This document shows positions 1 through 9,750 of a stretch of 64,000 bases of DNA, piece after piece. The DNA comes from Bartonella grahamii subsp. shimonis (GTDB lineage: Bacteria; Pseudomonadota; Alphaproteobacteria; Rhizobiales; Rhizobiaceae): NCBI RefSeq assembly GCF_036327415.1, contig NZ_CP123961.1, positions 1,116,001 to 1,180,000 on the forward strand, given 5' to 3'. The notes beneath the pieces are model-generated. The model did no database searches. It was not told the origin of the DNA and saw only the letters and a list, made by a program, of their open reading frames with translations. Position 1 is the first letter of the stretch. Every line of letters starts with the position of its first letter. A program made the position numbers and the translations under genes.

Positions 1-531
1 GGTTTGAATCGAATCGATAATCACCATATCAAGGTTTTTATGTTCGCTTAAGGTTGCCAGAATATCTTCAACATTGGTTTCAGCAGCAAGTTTCATTTCT
101 GTATTGTCAGCTTCAAGCCTTTGTGCGCGCAGACAAATTTGCGCAATAGCCTCTTCACCTGAAATATAGATGACATTATATCCTTTGCGTGATAAAGCAG
201 CAGCTGTTTGTGTCAGCAATGTTGATTTACCAATACCTGGATCACCACCAACAAGGAGTGCTGATCCACGGACAAAGCCCCCACCGGTAACACGATCAAG
301 TTCAGCAATACCAGAATGAATACGTGGAGCATCTTCGATATTTCCAGAAAGAGATGTGAGTGTGACGATGCGTCCTTTACGAGCATTTTGCTTAGGACCA
401 CTTCCTATGCCGCCATTTATATTTTCTTCAACAAGAGAGTTCCATTCTCCACAGGCGCTACATTTCCCTGCCCAACGAGAATGGACGCTTCCACAATTTT
501 GACAGATAAATTGAATACGTTTCCGTACCAT
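1..531 (-). CDS. radA: DNA repair protein RadA, N-terminal part (gene runs off the window start)
   Basis: RadA is a RecA-like, DnaB-type ATPase that helps branch migration during recombinational repair. Reading down from the ATG at 529-531, the first 177 codons are open to the window edge. The N-terminus has the C4 zinc finger (CQNC about residue 9, CSAC about residue 26, followed by GEWN), and further on the Walker A motif GGDPGIGKST and a Walker B-like MVIIDSIQT. The C-terminal Lon-like domain lies outside the window. The start is 6 bases after the dnaB stop, so the two are probably co-transcribed, as in other Rhizobiales. Confidence 0.95.
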   Translation of the reverse strand, partial: MVRKRIQFICQNCGSVHSRWAGKCSACGEWNSLVEENINGGIGSGPKQNARKGRIVTLTSLSGNIEDAPRIHSGIAELDRVTGGGFVRGSALLVGGDPGIGKSTLLTQTAAALSRKGYNVIYISGEEAIAQICLRAQRLEADNTEMKLAAETNVEDILATLSEHKNLDMVIIDSIQT

Positions 532-537
532 GGTGAT

Positions 538-2028
538 TTAACCAATTTGTTCTGGAAGATAATTGCTATCTGCCAGATCGCTAAAGCGTGTGAAATCAGA
601 TTGAAAGGCAAGTGGCACGATTCCTGTCGGCCCATGGCGTTGTTTCGCAACAATAACATCAGCTTTTCCCATAATTTTATCCATTTCATCTTGCCATTTT
701 TGATGTTCCAAAGTACCTAATTTGGGTTCTTCATTTTTGAAATAATATTCTTCACGATAGACAAACAGAACGATGTCGGCATCTTGCTCAATTGAACCAG
801 ATTCACGTAAATCGGAGAGTTGTGGACGTTTATCTGTTCTATTTTCTACTTGACGTGAAAGTTGAGAGAGAGCGATAATAGGAATGTTCAATTCTTTCGC
901 TAATGCTTTTAATCCTGTGGTAATTTCTGTGATCTCTTGAACACGATTTTCTGATGAACGCTTTGAACTGCTTGTCATGAGTTGGATATAGTCAATAAAC
1001 AAGATATCTAAACCATGTTGTCGTTTGAGACGCCGCGCACGAGCAGCTAATTGCGTAATTGATATTCCCCCAGTTTGATCAATATAAAGTGGTGCCTTTT
1101 GTAGTTGGTTCACCGCACGAATAATTTTTGAAAATTGTTCATCTGAAATATTACCACGCCGAATATCAGAAGAAGAGACTTCTGTTTGTTCAGAAATAAT
1201 ACGTGTTGCAAGCTGTTCTGAGGACATTTCAAGTGAGAAGAAACCTACAATGCCGCCTTCATTTTCTTGGATATTGGCATTACGATTATAAGCATTAGCA
1301 ATATTAAAGGCAATATTGGTAGCCAGTGAGGTTTTACCCATACCAGGGCGTCCCGCAAGGATAATTAAGTCAGATGCTTGTAATCCTCCCATTTTTTCAT
1401 CAAGTGTTTTAATATGAGTGGCTATCCCTGATAATTGTGAAGAGCGCTTTTTCGCAGCACTTGCCATATCGATAGCTTTTTTGATAGCCTCATTAAAATT
1501 TTCAAATCCACCTCCATATTTCCCTTTTTCTGCTAGCTCAAATAACTGATTTTCAACAGTTTCAATTTGTTGGGTAGGCGTGAGCTCTACAGGAGCATCA
1601 AAGGCTGTATTGACAACTTGAGTTCCAAGGTTAATTAAAGATCGGCGGATAAAAAGATCGTAAATGACGCGTCCATAATCTTCAGCGTTAATAATAGTGA
1701 CTGCCTCTGTGGCTAAACGAACAACATATTGGTATACAGTCATATCTCCAATTTTGTCTTCCATTTGGATATAGGGCTTGATTGTAACTGGATCTACACG
1801 CTTTCCTGTTTTAATAAGGTGAGATAAAATATGATAAATTTTTTGATGCAATGGTTCAAAAAAATGTTCTGGTTTTAAAAAATCTGAAACGCGGTCAAGA
1901 GAATCATTGTTGATAAAGATGGCACCAAGCAATGCCTGTTCAGCTTCAATATTATACGGAAGTTGCCGAAAAGAAGGAGAATCTTCTTTTTTTGAAGAGC
2001 TGACATTAACAACGTTAGTTTCTTCCAT
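538..2028 (-). CDS. dnaB: Replicative DNA helicase DnaB
   Basis: DnaB is the hexameric 5'-3' helicase that unwinds the replication fork and recruits primase. The 496-residue product has the N-terminal helical domain (roughly residues 20-125, with the conserved YNIEAEQALLGA start) and the C-terminal RecA-like ATPase domain. Walker A is GRPGMGKTS near residue 225, Walker B ends in LFIDYIQLM, and SQLSRQVENR and the SGSIEQDADIV segment follow. The length is normal and there is no intein insertion. It sits between rplI (590-base gap) and radA (6-base gap). The long upstream gap suggests its own promoter. Confidence 0.97.
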   Translation of the reverse strand: MEETNVVNVSSSKKEDSPSFRQLPYNIEAEQALLGAIFINNDSLDRVSDFLKPEHFFEPLHQKIYHILSHLIKTGKRVDPVTIKPYIQMEDKIGDMTVYQYVVRLATEAVTIINAEDYGRVIYDLFIRRSLINLGTQVVNTAFDAPVELTPTQQIETVENQLFELAEKGKYGGGFENFNEAIKKAIDMASAAKKRSSQLSGIATHIKTLDEKMGGLQASDLIILAGRPGMGKTSLATNIAFNIANAYNRNANIQENEGGIVGFFSLEMSSEQLATRIISEQTEVSSSDIRRGNISDEQFSKIIRAVNQLQKAPLYIDQTGGISITQLAARARRLKRQHGLDILFIDYIQLMTSSSKRSSENRVQEITEITTGLKALAKELNIPIIALSQLSRQVENRTDKRPQLSDLRESGSIEQDADIVLFVYREEYYFKNEEPKLGTLEHQKWQDEMDKIMGKADVIVAKQRHGPTGIVPLAFQSDFTRFSDLADSNYLPEQIG

Positions 2029-2621
2029 AATATTTTTCCACTAAAATTCCAAGTCTAGCTACTTTAGGCGATAAATTGAAAATCGTATAATTAAAAGAAT
2101 AGAGCTATAAATCTTCATTTTCAGTTAAAATTATATAGTTTTTCAAAACTCTCTTTTCGTTGCTCATTTATCATTTGTGTATTATTTATATAACGTCTAT
2201 CTATTTTATGTTATAATATGTGGTTTTAAAGTGGAAGTTTTGGTACTCTAAATTTAAGTATTTTGAAGTTATGTGACCTTAAAATTCCAATATCTGTATA
2301 AATAGAATTACTTTTTTATAACTGAAATTATTTCAGATAATGTGAGGATATAACCAACTTACCGCTCATATAAACCTTGCCCTTAAGGGTAGAACTTTAA
2401 ATTATTTTTGCTTTATGTGTTGAAAAACAAAAGACATTTCCTCTTAGTGATATTATCATTCTCAGCATGTAATGTCTTTAAATAATATATTTCTAATTCT
2501 TTCATAAAATTAGGTTCTTTACGCATGATAGCCATAAAATACTCAATTTTAAAGTGTGAGTATTTTATGAGCAATATTTAAAATGGAATAAAAAATATAA
2601 AACAGAAAGCAAAAATAGCAA
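2029..2621. other. Gene-free gap between rplI and dnaB
   Basis: This 593-base AT-rich stretch has stops in all frames and no recognisable gene. It separates rplI from dnaB, both on the minus strand. The only clear structure is the perfect inverted repeat at 2534-2568. A promoter for dnaB probably lies in the part near 2030-2200, but no convincing -35/-10 pair could be singled out. Confidence 0.6.
2534..2568 (-). terminator. 12-bp perfect inverted repeat after rplI, possible terminator
   Basis: ATAAAATACTCA at 2534-2545 is the reverse complement of 2557-2568, with an 11-base loop. It lies 54 bases downstream of the rplI stop. The stem is AT-rich and is not followed by a clear T-run on the minus strand, so it is only a candidate terminator; an operator is an alternative. 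Confidence 0.4.
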
Positions 2622-3218
2622 TTAAGATTCTTGATGAGAACTGTTTATATCGTTTTCATTAATTTCTTCTGCCAATAATTTTTCCTGACTTTCTTCTAAT
2701 AATTCTTCTTGAATATTATATATTTCCTTAGCCGAAGTGAGAGTTTCACCTTCTGCTTGGCGTTGTGCTTCACTGGTAGAACGCGCAACATTAATAATCA
2801 CAGAAATTTGAACCTCAGGATGTAAGCTAAGAGTGATAGTGTGAAGACCGATCATTTTTATTGGATGGTTAAGTTCGATTTGATTTCTCCCAATAGAAAA
2901 GCCTTCATCTGTTATGATTTCAGCAATATCACGTGTTGACACAGAACCATAAAGTTGTCCTGTTTCACCAGCAGAACGAACAACAATGAATGATTGACCA
3001 TCAAGTTTTTCAGCAATTTTTTGTGCTTCGCTTTTGCGTTCAAGATTACGCGCTTCAAGTTGTGCACGTTGTATCTCAAAATGTTTTTTATTAGCTTCAT
3101 TTGCGCGTAAAGCTTTACCTTGAGGCAAGAGAAAATTACGTGCATAACCATCTTTAACTGAGACAATATCACCCATCTGACCCAGACGAGGAATGCGCTC
3201 AAGTAGAATAATATCCAT
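2622..3218 (-). CDS. rplI: 50S ribosomal protein L9
   Basis: L9 binds 23S rRNA at the base of the L1 stalk. The 198-residue protein begins [17 protein letters not shown], followed by the family signature [13 protein letters not shown] near residue 25. A central helix connects to the C-terminal RNA-binding domain, which ends near residue 150. The last 45 or so residues are an acidic, Glu-rich tail absent from E. coli L9 (about 149 residues), as is usual in rhizobial L9. It lies 25 bases after the DUF2232 gene in the rpsF-rpsR-DUF2232-rplI order. The start ATG is preceded by GAAAGG. Confidence 0.97.
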   Translation of the reverse strand: MDIILLERIPRLGQMGDIVSVKDGYARNFLLPQGKALRANEANKKHFEIQRAQLEARNLERKSEAQKIAEKLDGQSFIVVRSAGETGQLYGSVSTRDIAEIITDEGFSIGRNQIELNHPIKMIGLHTITLSLHPEVQISVIINVARSTSEAQRQAEGETLTSAKEIYNIQEELLEESQEKLLAEEINENDINSSHQES

Positions 3219-3243
3219 AGTTTTTCCTTTCGAACAAATAAAT

Positions 3244-4224
3244 TTAGGAGAGTTTTTTGCGTGATTGAAAGTTGTATTGAATAGCAGCCCAAATTCCCAT
3301 CAAAAGCATCATGAAAAAAATAGGTGGAGCAAAAACAACTGTTAAAATAGCAATATAAACAAGAGAAAGTATAATAATCCGACCGTTTACCCCTTTTGTA
3401 ATATTGTGAAGATATGCTAGACCGCTAATTAATATGATGACAGTGTATGCAGTACTAAAGACACAGGTACTCAAGTTAAGAGAAGCGCTTAACTCAACCA
3501 TTGATGCTATGCAAACAATAATGAAAATAACAATTCCAGAAATTGGAAGGCGGAGAGTTTGACTCCAATCATCACGGGGTCTTTTCAGCCATTTCATGTG
3601 TTGTGCTGCTATCATGGAAAAGTAAAGGTTACCAATAAGAAAAACCAAGCTATAAATAGTTAAAGAAAAAGCAGTAAAAGTTGCTGTATGCGTTATTAAA
3701 AGCTCACTAAAAGCGCGTATATCGGCTTCTTTTATTGACTGCGCTTGTTGCAGAGTTTGTGCTATGGTTTCGGTGATTTTTTTTGCAATAATGGGTGTGG
3801 AAGGACGGGTTTGAACATAGAGCCCAATGAAAGTTGCTATAAGAGCGATAAAATTAGTTAAATGAAAAATAACCGATGATAATGGATACCATATCAGTTC
3901 ATTTTCTTTTTGCGCTGGTCGTGCAAGCCCAAGAAGCCAAGAAGCATAGACAGCAGGAAGGAAAAATAAGAACATAAAGCCAAGAGCAATATAGGTATTA
4001 GTGGTTACGATAAGAACAACAGTGGCACTTATGAGGGCGATGAGACTGGCTAATGTTCCTTGACCGAACGCAATAATAAAAATTGGCAATGAAAGAAAGC
4101 AACCAAGAAGAAGAGAAAAAAAGGGCACGATATTTGCAACACTGATGATTGCCATTCCTATCACAACAGCAAATAATCCTGCCAAAATACCGGTTAATAT
4201 CTCATAGGTACGATTTTTTTTCAT
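3244..4224 (-). CDS. DUF2232-type multi-pass membrane protein
   Basis: This 326-residue protein is strongly hydrophobic, with about eight predicted membrane segments (for example residues 10-60, 65-100, 120-140, 185-210, 225-320). It fits the DUF2232 membrane protein that lies between rpsR and rplI in many Rhizobiales; its function is unknown. It has no signal peptidase site and no catalytic motif that I can see. The start is the ATG at 4224, just before the basic stretch [10 protein letters not shown]. It is separated from rpsR by about 150 bases and probably read from the same ribosomal operon. Confidence 0.8.
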   Translation of the reverse strand: MKKNRTYEILTGILAGLFAVVIGMAIISVANIVPFFSLLLGCFLSLPIFIIAFGQGTLASLIALISATVVLIVTTNTYIALGFMFLFFLPAVYASWLLGLARPAQKENELIWYPLSSVIFHLTNFIALIATFIGLYVQTRPSTPIIAKKITETIAQTLQQAQSIKEADIRAFSELLITHTATFTAFSLTIYSLVFLIGNLYFSMIAAQHMKWLKRPRDDWSQTLRLPISGIVIFIIVCIASMVELSASLNLSTCVFSTAYTVIILISGLAYLHNITKGVNGRIIILSLVYIAILTVVFAPPIFFMMLLMGIWAAIQYNFQSRKKLS

Positions 4225-4375
4225 TTATTGCTGTCCTGCTTTCTGCAGTTAGAGGTGTGTCAACGCCCCAACTTTGATATTTAATAGCTTAACATAGGAT
4301 ACAACAAGCTATTTTTTAAAAACATCTAAGAAAAGCAACTGGAGAAACTCTCCAGTTGCATAGTGTATTAATCTT

Positions 4376-4624
4376 TTACTTTATAACGTACGGAAGTAAG
4401 CCTAAAAAGCGAGCACGTTTGATAGCGCTAGCTAATTCACGCTGTTTTTTCTGACTAACAGCAGTAATCCGTGAAGGAACAATTTTTCCACGTTCGGAAA
4501 TATAACGCTGTAACAACTTGATGTCTTTATAATCAATTTTTGGAGCATTGGTCCCTGAAAAAGGACATGTTTTACGACGACGATGAAAGGGGCGACGCGC
4601 AGAGTTTTGATTACTATCGGTCAT
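4376..4624 (-). CDS. rpsR: 30S ribosomal protein S18
   Basis: S18 pairs with S6 on the platform of the 30S subunit. The 82-residue product has the basic N-terminus [13 protein letters not shown] and the family motif [19 protein letters not shown], then [10 protein letters not shown] near the end. Its ATG overlaps the rpsF stop by four bases (ATGA at 4621-4624), so translation of the two is probably coupled, which suits the 1:1 S6:S18 complex. Confidence 0.97.
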   Translation of the reverse strand: MTDSNQNSARRPFHRRRKTCPFSGTNAPKIDYKDIKLLQRYISERGKIVPSRITAVSQKKQRELASAIKRARFLGLLPYVIK

Positions 4625-5031
4625 CCTTCTACTCCTTCTATAGCATTTTCACGTTGACGACGTGGAAAACGAGGACGCTCTTCATCGTGTCCAATGTGAC
4701 TATTGCGATCAAGGTGTGAGAGCATAGCAGATTTTTCTTTTTCGTGTTTTTCTACGCGAATGGTCATATAACGCAAAATATCCTCATTGATGCGCATCTG
4801 ACGCTCTACTTCAGCAATTGCTGAAGCTGGTGCATCAATATTAACCAAGGCATAATAAGCTTTACGGTTTTTACGAATACGGTAAGCAAGAGGACGAAGT
4901 CCCCAATTTTCTATACGCCCAACTTTTCCACCATGTGCTTCAATGACACCTTTGTAGAGACTCAAAAGTTCATCAACTTGCTGCGGTGTAATGTCTTGTC
5001 GGGCAAGGAACATATGTTCATAAAGAGCCAT
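4621..5031 (-). CDS. rpsF: 30S ribosomal protein S6
   Basis: S6 is a platform protein of the 30S subunit and partner of S18. The start chosen is the ATG at 5029-5031 ([13 protein letters not shown]), with the Shine-Dalgarno GAAAGG just upstream; a longer TTG-initiated reading from 5049 adds only six residues and lacks a ribosome-binding site. That gives 136 residues: a ferredoxin-like core to about residue 100 and a charged tail rich in Arg, Glu and His. It is the first gene of the minus-strand ribosomal block and diverges from the PAP2/fab genes. Confidence 0.96.
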   Translation of the reverse strand: MALYEHMFLARQDITPQQVDELLSLYKGVIEAHGGKVGRIENWGLRPLAYRIRKNRKAYYALVNIDAPASAIAEVERQMRINEDILRYMTIRVEKHEKEKSAMLSHLDRNSHIGHDEERPRFPRRQRENAIEGVEG

Positions 5032-5260
5032 TGTTTTGCCTTTCTTCAATTAAATCTTACCGGTTTTAGCGCAAAGCCTCTGCGACTTGTCTTTTTTGGA
5101 AACCCAAAGAAGAAAGGACGCGTTTACGATTCGAGACATCTCAGAGCGGAGACACGGGAGGCCGGAAACATTGTATTTCCTACTGACATTTTACAGCCCT
5201 CCGTTCAACCTCCAGCTAAAGTGCCGGCAACAAATATTTCATATCTACAGGTTATCTTTT
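5032..5260 (-). promoter_or_regulatory. Leader of the rpsF operon, possibly structured
   Basis: The stretch upstream of rpsF is noticeably richer in G and C than the gaps around it. Read on the minus strand it holds a small hairpin, CGCA/TGCG around a GAGGCTT loop (about 5069-5083), a CCGG close to the gene start, and GCCGGC/GCCGG blocks at 5161-5165 and 5222-5227. In other bacteria the S6:S18 complex represses its own mRNA through a CCG-bearing leader structure; whether this leader does so is inference. Confidence 0.35.
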
Positions 5261-5360
5261 AAAATAGCAAGTTTATGCACATAAAAAAATTGATTTATTA
5301 AATCTTGATATATTTCCCTCTTCTATAAAAAGATAGTACTGTAATATAAAGGAGAGAAAA

Positions 5361-5948
5361 ATGGACTTTTTAAACCAGATTGATGTTACACTCTTTGAAA
5401 TGTTTGTCGGCAATCATCAAGCTTGGTCGATTGTAGTTTTATTTAGTATTTTTTGTGCAAAGTTTTTAATTTATATTATTCCTCTCCATCTTTGTGCGTT
5501 GTGGTTTTGCGGTGGGGAGAGGGAACGATGTGTCGTGCTAAGCATTTGCATGAGTATTTGTGCGGCTCTTTTTATAGGTTATCTCATTTCTCTTTTTTAT
5601 TTTCATCCGCGCCCATTCGTTGTAGGGTTGACGACACCGCTTATTCAACATCGTGCAACAGCTTCTTTTCCTAGTAATCATGCCTTGACCATTGCATCTT
5701 ATGCAGCTAACTTTTACCTTTACCAATACAAAGTTGCTTTTAAATTTGCCACGGTGTTTTTGTGCTTGATCTCCTGGGCGCGCATCTTTGTGGGTGTACA
5801 TTATCCCTTTGATATTTTAGCAGGTGCAATTTTAGGAAGTCTCATAAGTTTGGGTGTTATTCAGTTTATAGCACCTTATTTTCCTAAGTTTTTATATCAA
5901 ATTCCGCCCTTAAAATATAATTTTAAGAGTGGCATTCGTTTTAAATAA
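5361..5948 (+). CDS. PAP2-family phosphatase (BcrC/undecaprenyl-diphosphatase-like)
   Basis: The 195-residue membrane protein belongs to the PAP2 acid phosphatase superfamily, whose membrane members remove phosphate from lipid phosphates such as undecaprenyl pyrophosphate. The motifs are visible: FHPRPF (motif 1, with the upstream Lys not obvious), FPSNHALT (motif 2, PSNH in place of PSGH, with the catalytic His), and ARIFVGVHYPFD (motif 3, with Arg, His and Asp). Four to six membrane segments surround them. The start follows AAGGAGAG by seven bases. The substrate is not certain. It is divergent from rpsF and lies upstream of fabD. Confidence 0.85.
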   Translation: MDFLNQIDVTLFEMFVGNHQAWSIVVLFSIFCAKFLIYIIPLHLCALWFCGGERERCVVLSICMSICAALFIGYLISLFYFHPRPFVVGLTTPLIQHRATASFPSNHALTIASYAANFYLYQYKVAFKFATVFLCLISWARIFVGVHYPFDILAGAILGSLISLGVIQFIAPYFPKFLYQIPPLKYNFKSGIRFK

Positions 5949-6025
5949 AAGGCTTTATCTTGATTTGTGCAGATGAATAAGGTCAAAAGAAAATAATTTA
6001 ATGATACAATTTTAGGAGTTGATAA

Positions 6026-6970
6026 ATGGGTGCAGCTTTTATTTTTCCAGGGCAGGGAAGTCAACTTGTTGGTATGGGGAAGGCGCTTGCAGAGCAATTT
6101 ATTGCCGCACGGATGGTTTTCGAGGAAGTTGATGATGCTTTGGGTGAGAAATTATCAAAGATCATTTTTGAAGGACCAGCAGATGTTTTAACGTTAACAG
6201 CAAATGCACAACCGGCATTAATGGCTGTATCCATGGCTGTTATTCGTGTGATGAAACAATTAGGGCTTCGTATAGAAGAAAAGGTAAGGTTTGTTGCTGG
6301 TCATTCTCTAGGTGAATATTCGGCTCTTTGTGCTGCTGGTACATTTACTCTCACAGATACGGCAAGACTTTTGCGTATTCGTGGCAATGCTATGCAGGCT
6401 GCTGTTGCGGTTGGTGAAGGTTCTATGGCAGCACTGATTGGTTTGGAAGAGCACATTGTGGAAGAAATTTGTGAAACTGTTTCTGGAGAAGGACTATGTC
6501 AGATTGCTAATGATAATGGTGGTGGGCAAATTGTTATTTCAGGTAAAGCAAAAGCAGTTGAGACAGCGGTAGAGATTGCATCAACAAAAGGTGCAAAACG
6601 TGCACTTCTTCTTCCAGTTTCTGCACCTTTTCATTCACCTTTAATGCAACCTGCTGCTGCTGCCATGAAGAAAGCACTTTTGACTGTTAACAAAATGCCC
6701 CCTATTGTTCCTTTGATTGCCAATGTTTCTGTTGCACCTGAGAGTAATCCAGAGCGTATTGCTACTCTTCTTATCCAACAAGTGACTGGAAGGGTGCGAT
6801 GGCGTGAAACAATAGAATGGATCGCTGCTAATGGGGTTGATACGCTTTTTGAAGTTGGTTCTGGAAAAGTATTAACAGGTTTAACGCGTCGTATTAACAA
6901 AGATATAAAGGGGGTAACAATTGGAACGGTTGATGAAATAGAATCAGCGCTAGGCATGCTTGGCGTTTAA
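6026..6970 (+). CDS. fabD: Malonyl-CoA:ACP transacylase
   Basis: FabD moves the malonyl group from CoA to acyl carrier protein, supplying the elongation unit for fatty-acid synthesis. The 314-residue protein begins GAAFIFPGQGSQ, carries the nucleophile motif GHSLGEYSAL (Ser94), and has the catalytic His in APFHSPLM near residue 203. Length is typical. The start has AGGAG upstream. fabG follows 20 bases later, so they form one operon. Confidence 0.97.
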   Translation: MGAAFIFPGQGSQLVGMGKALAEQFIAARMVFEEVDDALGEKLSKIIFEGPADVLTLTANAQPALMAVSMAVIRVMKQLGLRIEEKVRFVAGHSLGEYSALCAAGTFTLTDTARLLRIRGNAMQAAVAVGEGSMAALIGLEEHIVEEICETVSGEGLCQIANDNGGGQIVISGKAKAVETAVEIASTKGAKRALLLPVSAPFHSPLMQPAAAAMKKALLTVNKMPPIVPLIANVSVAPESNPERIATLLIQQVTGRVRWRETIEWIAANGVDTLFEVGSGKVLTGLTRRINKDIKGVTIGTVDEIESALGMLGV

Positions 6971-6990
6971 TCTATAAGGAGTTAAAAAAA

Positions 6991-7728
6991 ATGTTTAGAT
7001 TAACAGGACGTAAAGCTTTTGTAACGGGGGCTTCGGGAGGAATTGGTGAGGCAATTGCACGCTGCTTTCATGCACAAGGAGCGATTGTTGGACTTCATGG
7101 AACACGTGAAGAAAAGCTTAGAGAAGTGGCGGCAGAATTAGGACAGAATGTTTTTGTATTTCCCGCTAATCTTTCTGAACGCCAATCGATTAAACAATTG
7201 GCTGAAGTTGCAGAAAGAGAAATGGATGGCGTCGATATTTTGGTTAACAATGCGGGAATCACTAGGGATGGTCTTTTTGTGCGTATGAAAGATAAAGACT
7301 GGGATGATGTTTTAGAAGTTAACCTAACAGCTGCTTCTCTTTTGACGCGTGAATTAATACATTCTATGATGCGCCGCCGTTATGGAAGGATTATTAACAT
7401 TACATCTGTTGTTGGTGTTGTGGGAAATCCGGGACAAACGAATTATTGTGCTGCAAAAGCAGGCTTGATAGGTTTTTCTAAAGCATTGGCACAAGAAATT
7501 GCTTCGCGAAACATCACTGTCAATTGTATTGCTCCAGGATTTATTAAATCTGCAATGACAGACAAGCTTAATGAAAAGCAAAAAGAGGCCATTATGGCTG
7601 CGATTCCAATGAAGCGTATGGGGAGTGGGCAAGAAATAGCCGCTGCTGCTGTTTATTTAGCGAGCGATGAAGCAGCCTATACGACAGGTCAAACACTCCA
7701 TATCAATGGTGGAATGGCAATGATTTGA
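6991..7728 (+). CDS. fabG: 3-oxoacyl-ACP reductase
   Basis: FabG is the NADPH-dependent reductase that converts 3-ketoacyl-ACP to 3-hydroxyacyl-ACP. The 245-residue short-chain dehydrogenase has the cofactor motif TGASGGIGEA near residue 12, NNAGITRDG near residue 86, catalytic Ser in NITSVVG, and the YxxxK pair in NYCAAKAG. The C-terminus ending INGGMAMI is typical. AAGGAG precedes the ATG. It is co-transcribed with fabD; a 261-base gap follows before acpP. Confidence 0.97.
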   Translation: MFRLTGRKAFVTGASGGIGEAIARCFHAQGAIVGLHGTREEKLREVAAELGQNVFVFPANLSERQSIKQLAEVAEREMDGVDILVNNAGITRDGLFVRMKDKDWDDVLEVNLTAASLLTRELIHSMMRRRYGRIINITSVVGVVGNPGQTNYCAAKAGLIGFSKALAQEIASRNITVNCIAPGFIKSAMTDKLNEKQKEAIMAAIPMKRMGSGQEIAAAAVYLASDEAAYTTGQTLHINGGMAMI

Positions 7729-7989
7729 GTATTTATTTTATTCCACATTGATTTATGAGTTGTATTATTTTAGATAGTAAAGATTGAAATAGAAAGATGC
7801 ATCTATTTCTTTAACATGGCCGTTGATCAATTGATGTCGGAATGTCAAATTGGTTCATTTTGTAGGGGATATCCACAGGATGTTTTAAATCATTGCTAAA
7901 ATCTTTTAAAGTAATGCATCTATTGCTTGATTAGATGAGCCGATATAGTTAACCAAATTATAGGAAAATATAAATTCGAGGATTTCAAC

Positions 7990-8226
7990 ATGAGTGATAC
8001 AGTAGAGCGCGTTAAGAAAATTATTGTGGAACATCTTGGGGTTAATGCTGATAAAGTTGTAGAAAATGCAAGCTTTATCGATGATCTAGGGGCTGATAGT
8101 CTTGATACAGTTGAACTCGTTATGGCTTTTGAAGAAGAGTTTGGGGTAGAAATTCCAGATGAAGCTGCTGAGACGATTTTCACAGTTGGTGATGCAGTCA
8201 AGTTCATTGATAAAGCTTCTGCATGA
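7990..8226 (+). CDS. acpP: Acyl carrier protein
   Basis: The 78-residue acidic protein carries the growing acyl chain on a phosphopantetheine arm. The attachment site is Ser37 in the DSLD motif ([11 protein letters not shown]), and VEIPDEAAE follows. The start has GAGGA seven bases upstream. A 261-base gap before it suggests a separate promoter, in keeping with the high expression normally seen for acpP. fabF follows after a hairpin-rich gap of 101 bases. Confidence 0.98.
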   Translation: MSDTVERVKKIIVEHLGVNADKVVENASFIDDLGADSLDTVELVMAFEEEFGVEIPDEAAETIFTVGDAVKFIDKASA

Positions 8227-8235
8227 TTACTAAAG

Positions 8236-8260
8236 GGCAAAGGCATAAATTGCTTTTGCC
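8236..8260 (+). terminator. Hairpin between acpP and fabF
   Basis: GGCAAAGGCA at 8236-8245 pairs with TGCTTTTGCC at 8251-8260 (one G-U pair) around a five-base loop. A second, weaker hairpin (AGCTCT/AGAGCT) follows near 8271-8293. There is no clean T-run, so it may attenuate or protect the acpP transcript rather than fully terminate it. Confidence 0.45.
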
Positions 8261-8327
8261 TATATTCTTTGGAGCTCTTTTGGAAAGAGAGCTTTGAGAG
8301 GTGGAGTTTAGTTCAAGGTTAGAAGTT

Positions 8328-9590
8328 ATGAGACGTGTTGTTGTTACTGGTTTAGGATTGGTATCTCCATTAGCTGGTAATATTGAATATAGTTGGAAAC
8401 GACTTCTTGAAGGAAGTAGTGGTGTCCGACGTGTCACTGAATTTGATGTGTCAGATTTGCCATGCCAGATTGCTGCGCGTATTCCCTTAGGGGATGGAAC
8501 AGAGGGGACCTATAATGCTGATTTGTATATGGAACCTAAAGAGCAACGTAAGGTTGATGCATTTATTATATATGCAATGGCTGCTGCTAACCAAGCGCTT
8601 GCAGATGCTGAATGGTTTCCTAAGAGTGATGAAGATCAGATTTGTACAGGTGTATTAATTGGTTCGGGGATTGGGGGAGTTGAGGGTATTGTTGAAGCTG
8701 GTTATACGCTTCGTGATAAGGGCCCACGTCGTGTTTCTCCTTTTTTTATTCCGGGTCGTTTAATTAATCTTGCTTCTGGTTATGTATCTATCCAATATGG
8801 TTTACGGGGGCCTAATCATTCTGTTGTAACGGCTTGTTCGACAGGGGCGCATGCGATTGGTGATGCGGCACGTTTGATTATGTTTGGTGATGCAGATGTT
8901 ATGGTGGCAGGAGGGGCCGAATCTCCGATAAATCGGATATCTCTTGCAGGTTTTGCAGCTTGTAGAGCTCTTTCTACTTGTCGCAATGATGATCCTGAAC
9001 GGGCGTCACGTCCTTATGATACTGATCGTGATGGTTTTGTGATGGGGGAAGGAGCGGCAGTTGTTGTTTTAGAAGAGCTGGAACATGCTAAAAAACGAGG
9101 AGCACGTATTTATGCAGAGATGATTGGCTATGGTTTATCCGGTGATGCTTACCATATTACAGCACCTTCAGAAAGTGGTGAAGGGGCTCAGCGTAGTATG
9201 ATGTCCGCTCTTAAGCGTGCACAAGTCAATGTGAGTGAACTTGATTATATTAATGCGCATGGTACATCAACGATGGCTGATTCCATAGAGTTAGCAGCTG
9301 TTGAGCGTGTTTTAGGAAATTATGCACCACAAGTCTCTATGTCATCAACGAAATCATCTATCGGACATTTACTTGGTGCTGCCGGTGCTGCTGAGGCTAT
9401 TTTTTGTATTCTAGCTATACGGGATAATATAGCACCAGCGACACTTAATCTTGACAATCCATCGATTGAAACGAAAATTGACCTTGTACCGCACAAACCA
9501 CGCGAACGAAAGATTGATACGATACTTTCCAATTCTTTTGGATTTGGTGGAACAAATGCATCGTTGGTGATGCGACGTTTTAGGGGATAA
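8328..9590 (+). CDS. fabF: Beta-ketoacyl-ACP synthase II
   Basis: FabF condenses malonyl-ACP with the growing acyl-ACP. I chose the ATG at 8328 (MRRVVVTGLGLVSPL), which has AAGG nine bases upstream and matches the family's usual N-terminus; a GTG at 8301 would add nine residues. The 420-residue thiolase-fold protein has the nucleophilic Cys in VVTACSTGAHAIG and the two His residues in INAHGTSTMADSIE and KSSIGHLLGAAGA, plus the C-terminal SNSFGFGGTNASLV. mltG follows. Confidence 0.97.
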   Translation: MRRVVVTGLGLVSPLAGNIEYSWKRLLEGSSGVRRVTEFDVSDLPCQIAARIPLGDGTEGTYNADLYMEPKEQRKVDAFIIYAMAAANQALADAEWFPKSDEDQICTGVLIGSGIGGVEGIVEAGYTLRDKGPRRVSPFFIPGRLINLASGYVSIQYGLRGPNHSVVTACSTGAHAIGDAARLIMFGDADVMVAGGAESPINRISLAGFAACRALSTCRNDDPERASRPYDTDRDGFVMGEGAAVVVLEELEHAKKRGARIYAEMIGYGLSGDAYHITAPSESGEGAQRSMMSALKRAQVNVSELDYINAHGTSTMADSIELAAVERVLGNYAPQVSMSSTKSSIGHLLGAAGAAEAIFCILAIRDNIAPATLNLDNPSIETKIDLVPHKPRERKIDTILSNSFGFGGTNASLVMRRFRG

Positions 9591-9687
9591 TAAATATTTT
9601 TATTTAATTTCTGCTGTTGAGTTTTCTACTTTATTATAAAGGTGAATGAGAAATTATAATATTATCCTTAATCGCTATTGAGGGGTT

Positions 9688-9750
9688 ATGTCCGATGTGA
9701 AAAATGGAAAATCATTAAAGGACGTAAGTGATTCCTCTTCGAATCATTGA
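9688..9750 (+). pseudogene. In-frame 20-codon upstream ORF ended by TGA, possible lost N-terminus of mltG
   Basis: An ATG at 9688 preceded by GAGGGG opens a 20-residue reading frame (MSDVKNGKSLKD...) that stops at the TGA at 9748-9750. It is in the same frame as the mltG ATG at 9766, with 15 sense bases between. Rhizobial MltG proteins often begin MSD and carry a polar N-terminal extension before the membrane anchor, so this looks like the original start cut off by one nonsense mutation. A chance upstream ORF cannot be excluded. Confidence 0.45.

Noticed and set aside
316..720. 134-codon plus-strand ORF across radA and dnaB
   Set aside because: It lies opposite two well-supported genes and its product has no recognisable features.
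4933..5262. 109-codon plus-strand ORF across the rpsF start and leader
   Set aside because: It overlaps rpsF antisense and its leader; no homology or start signal.
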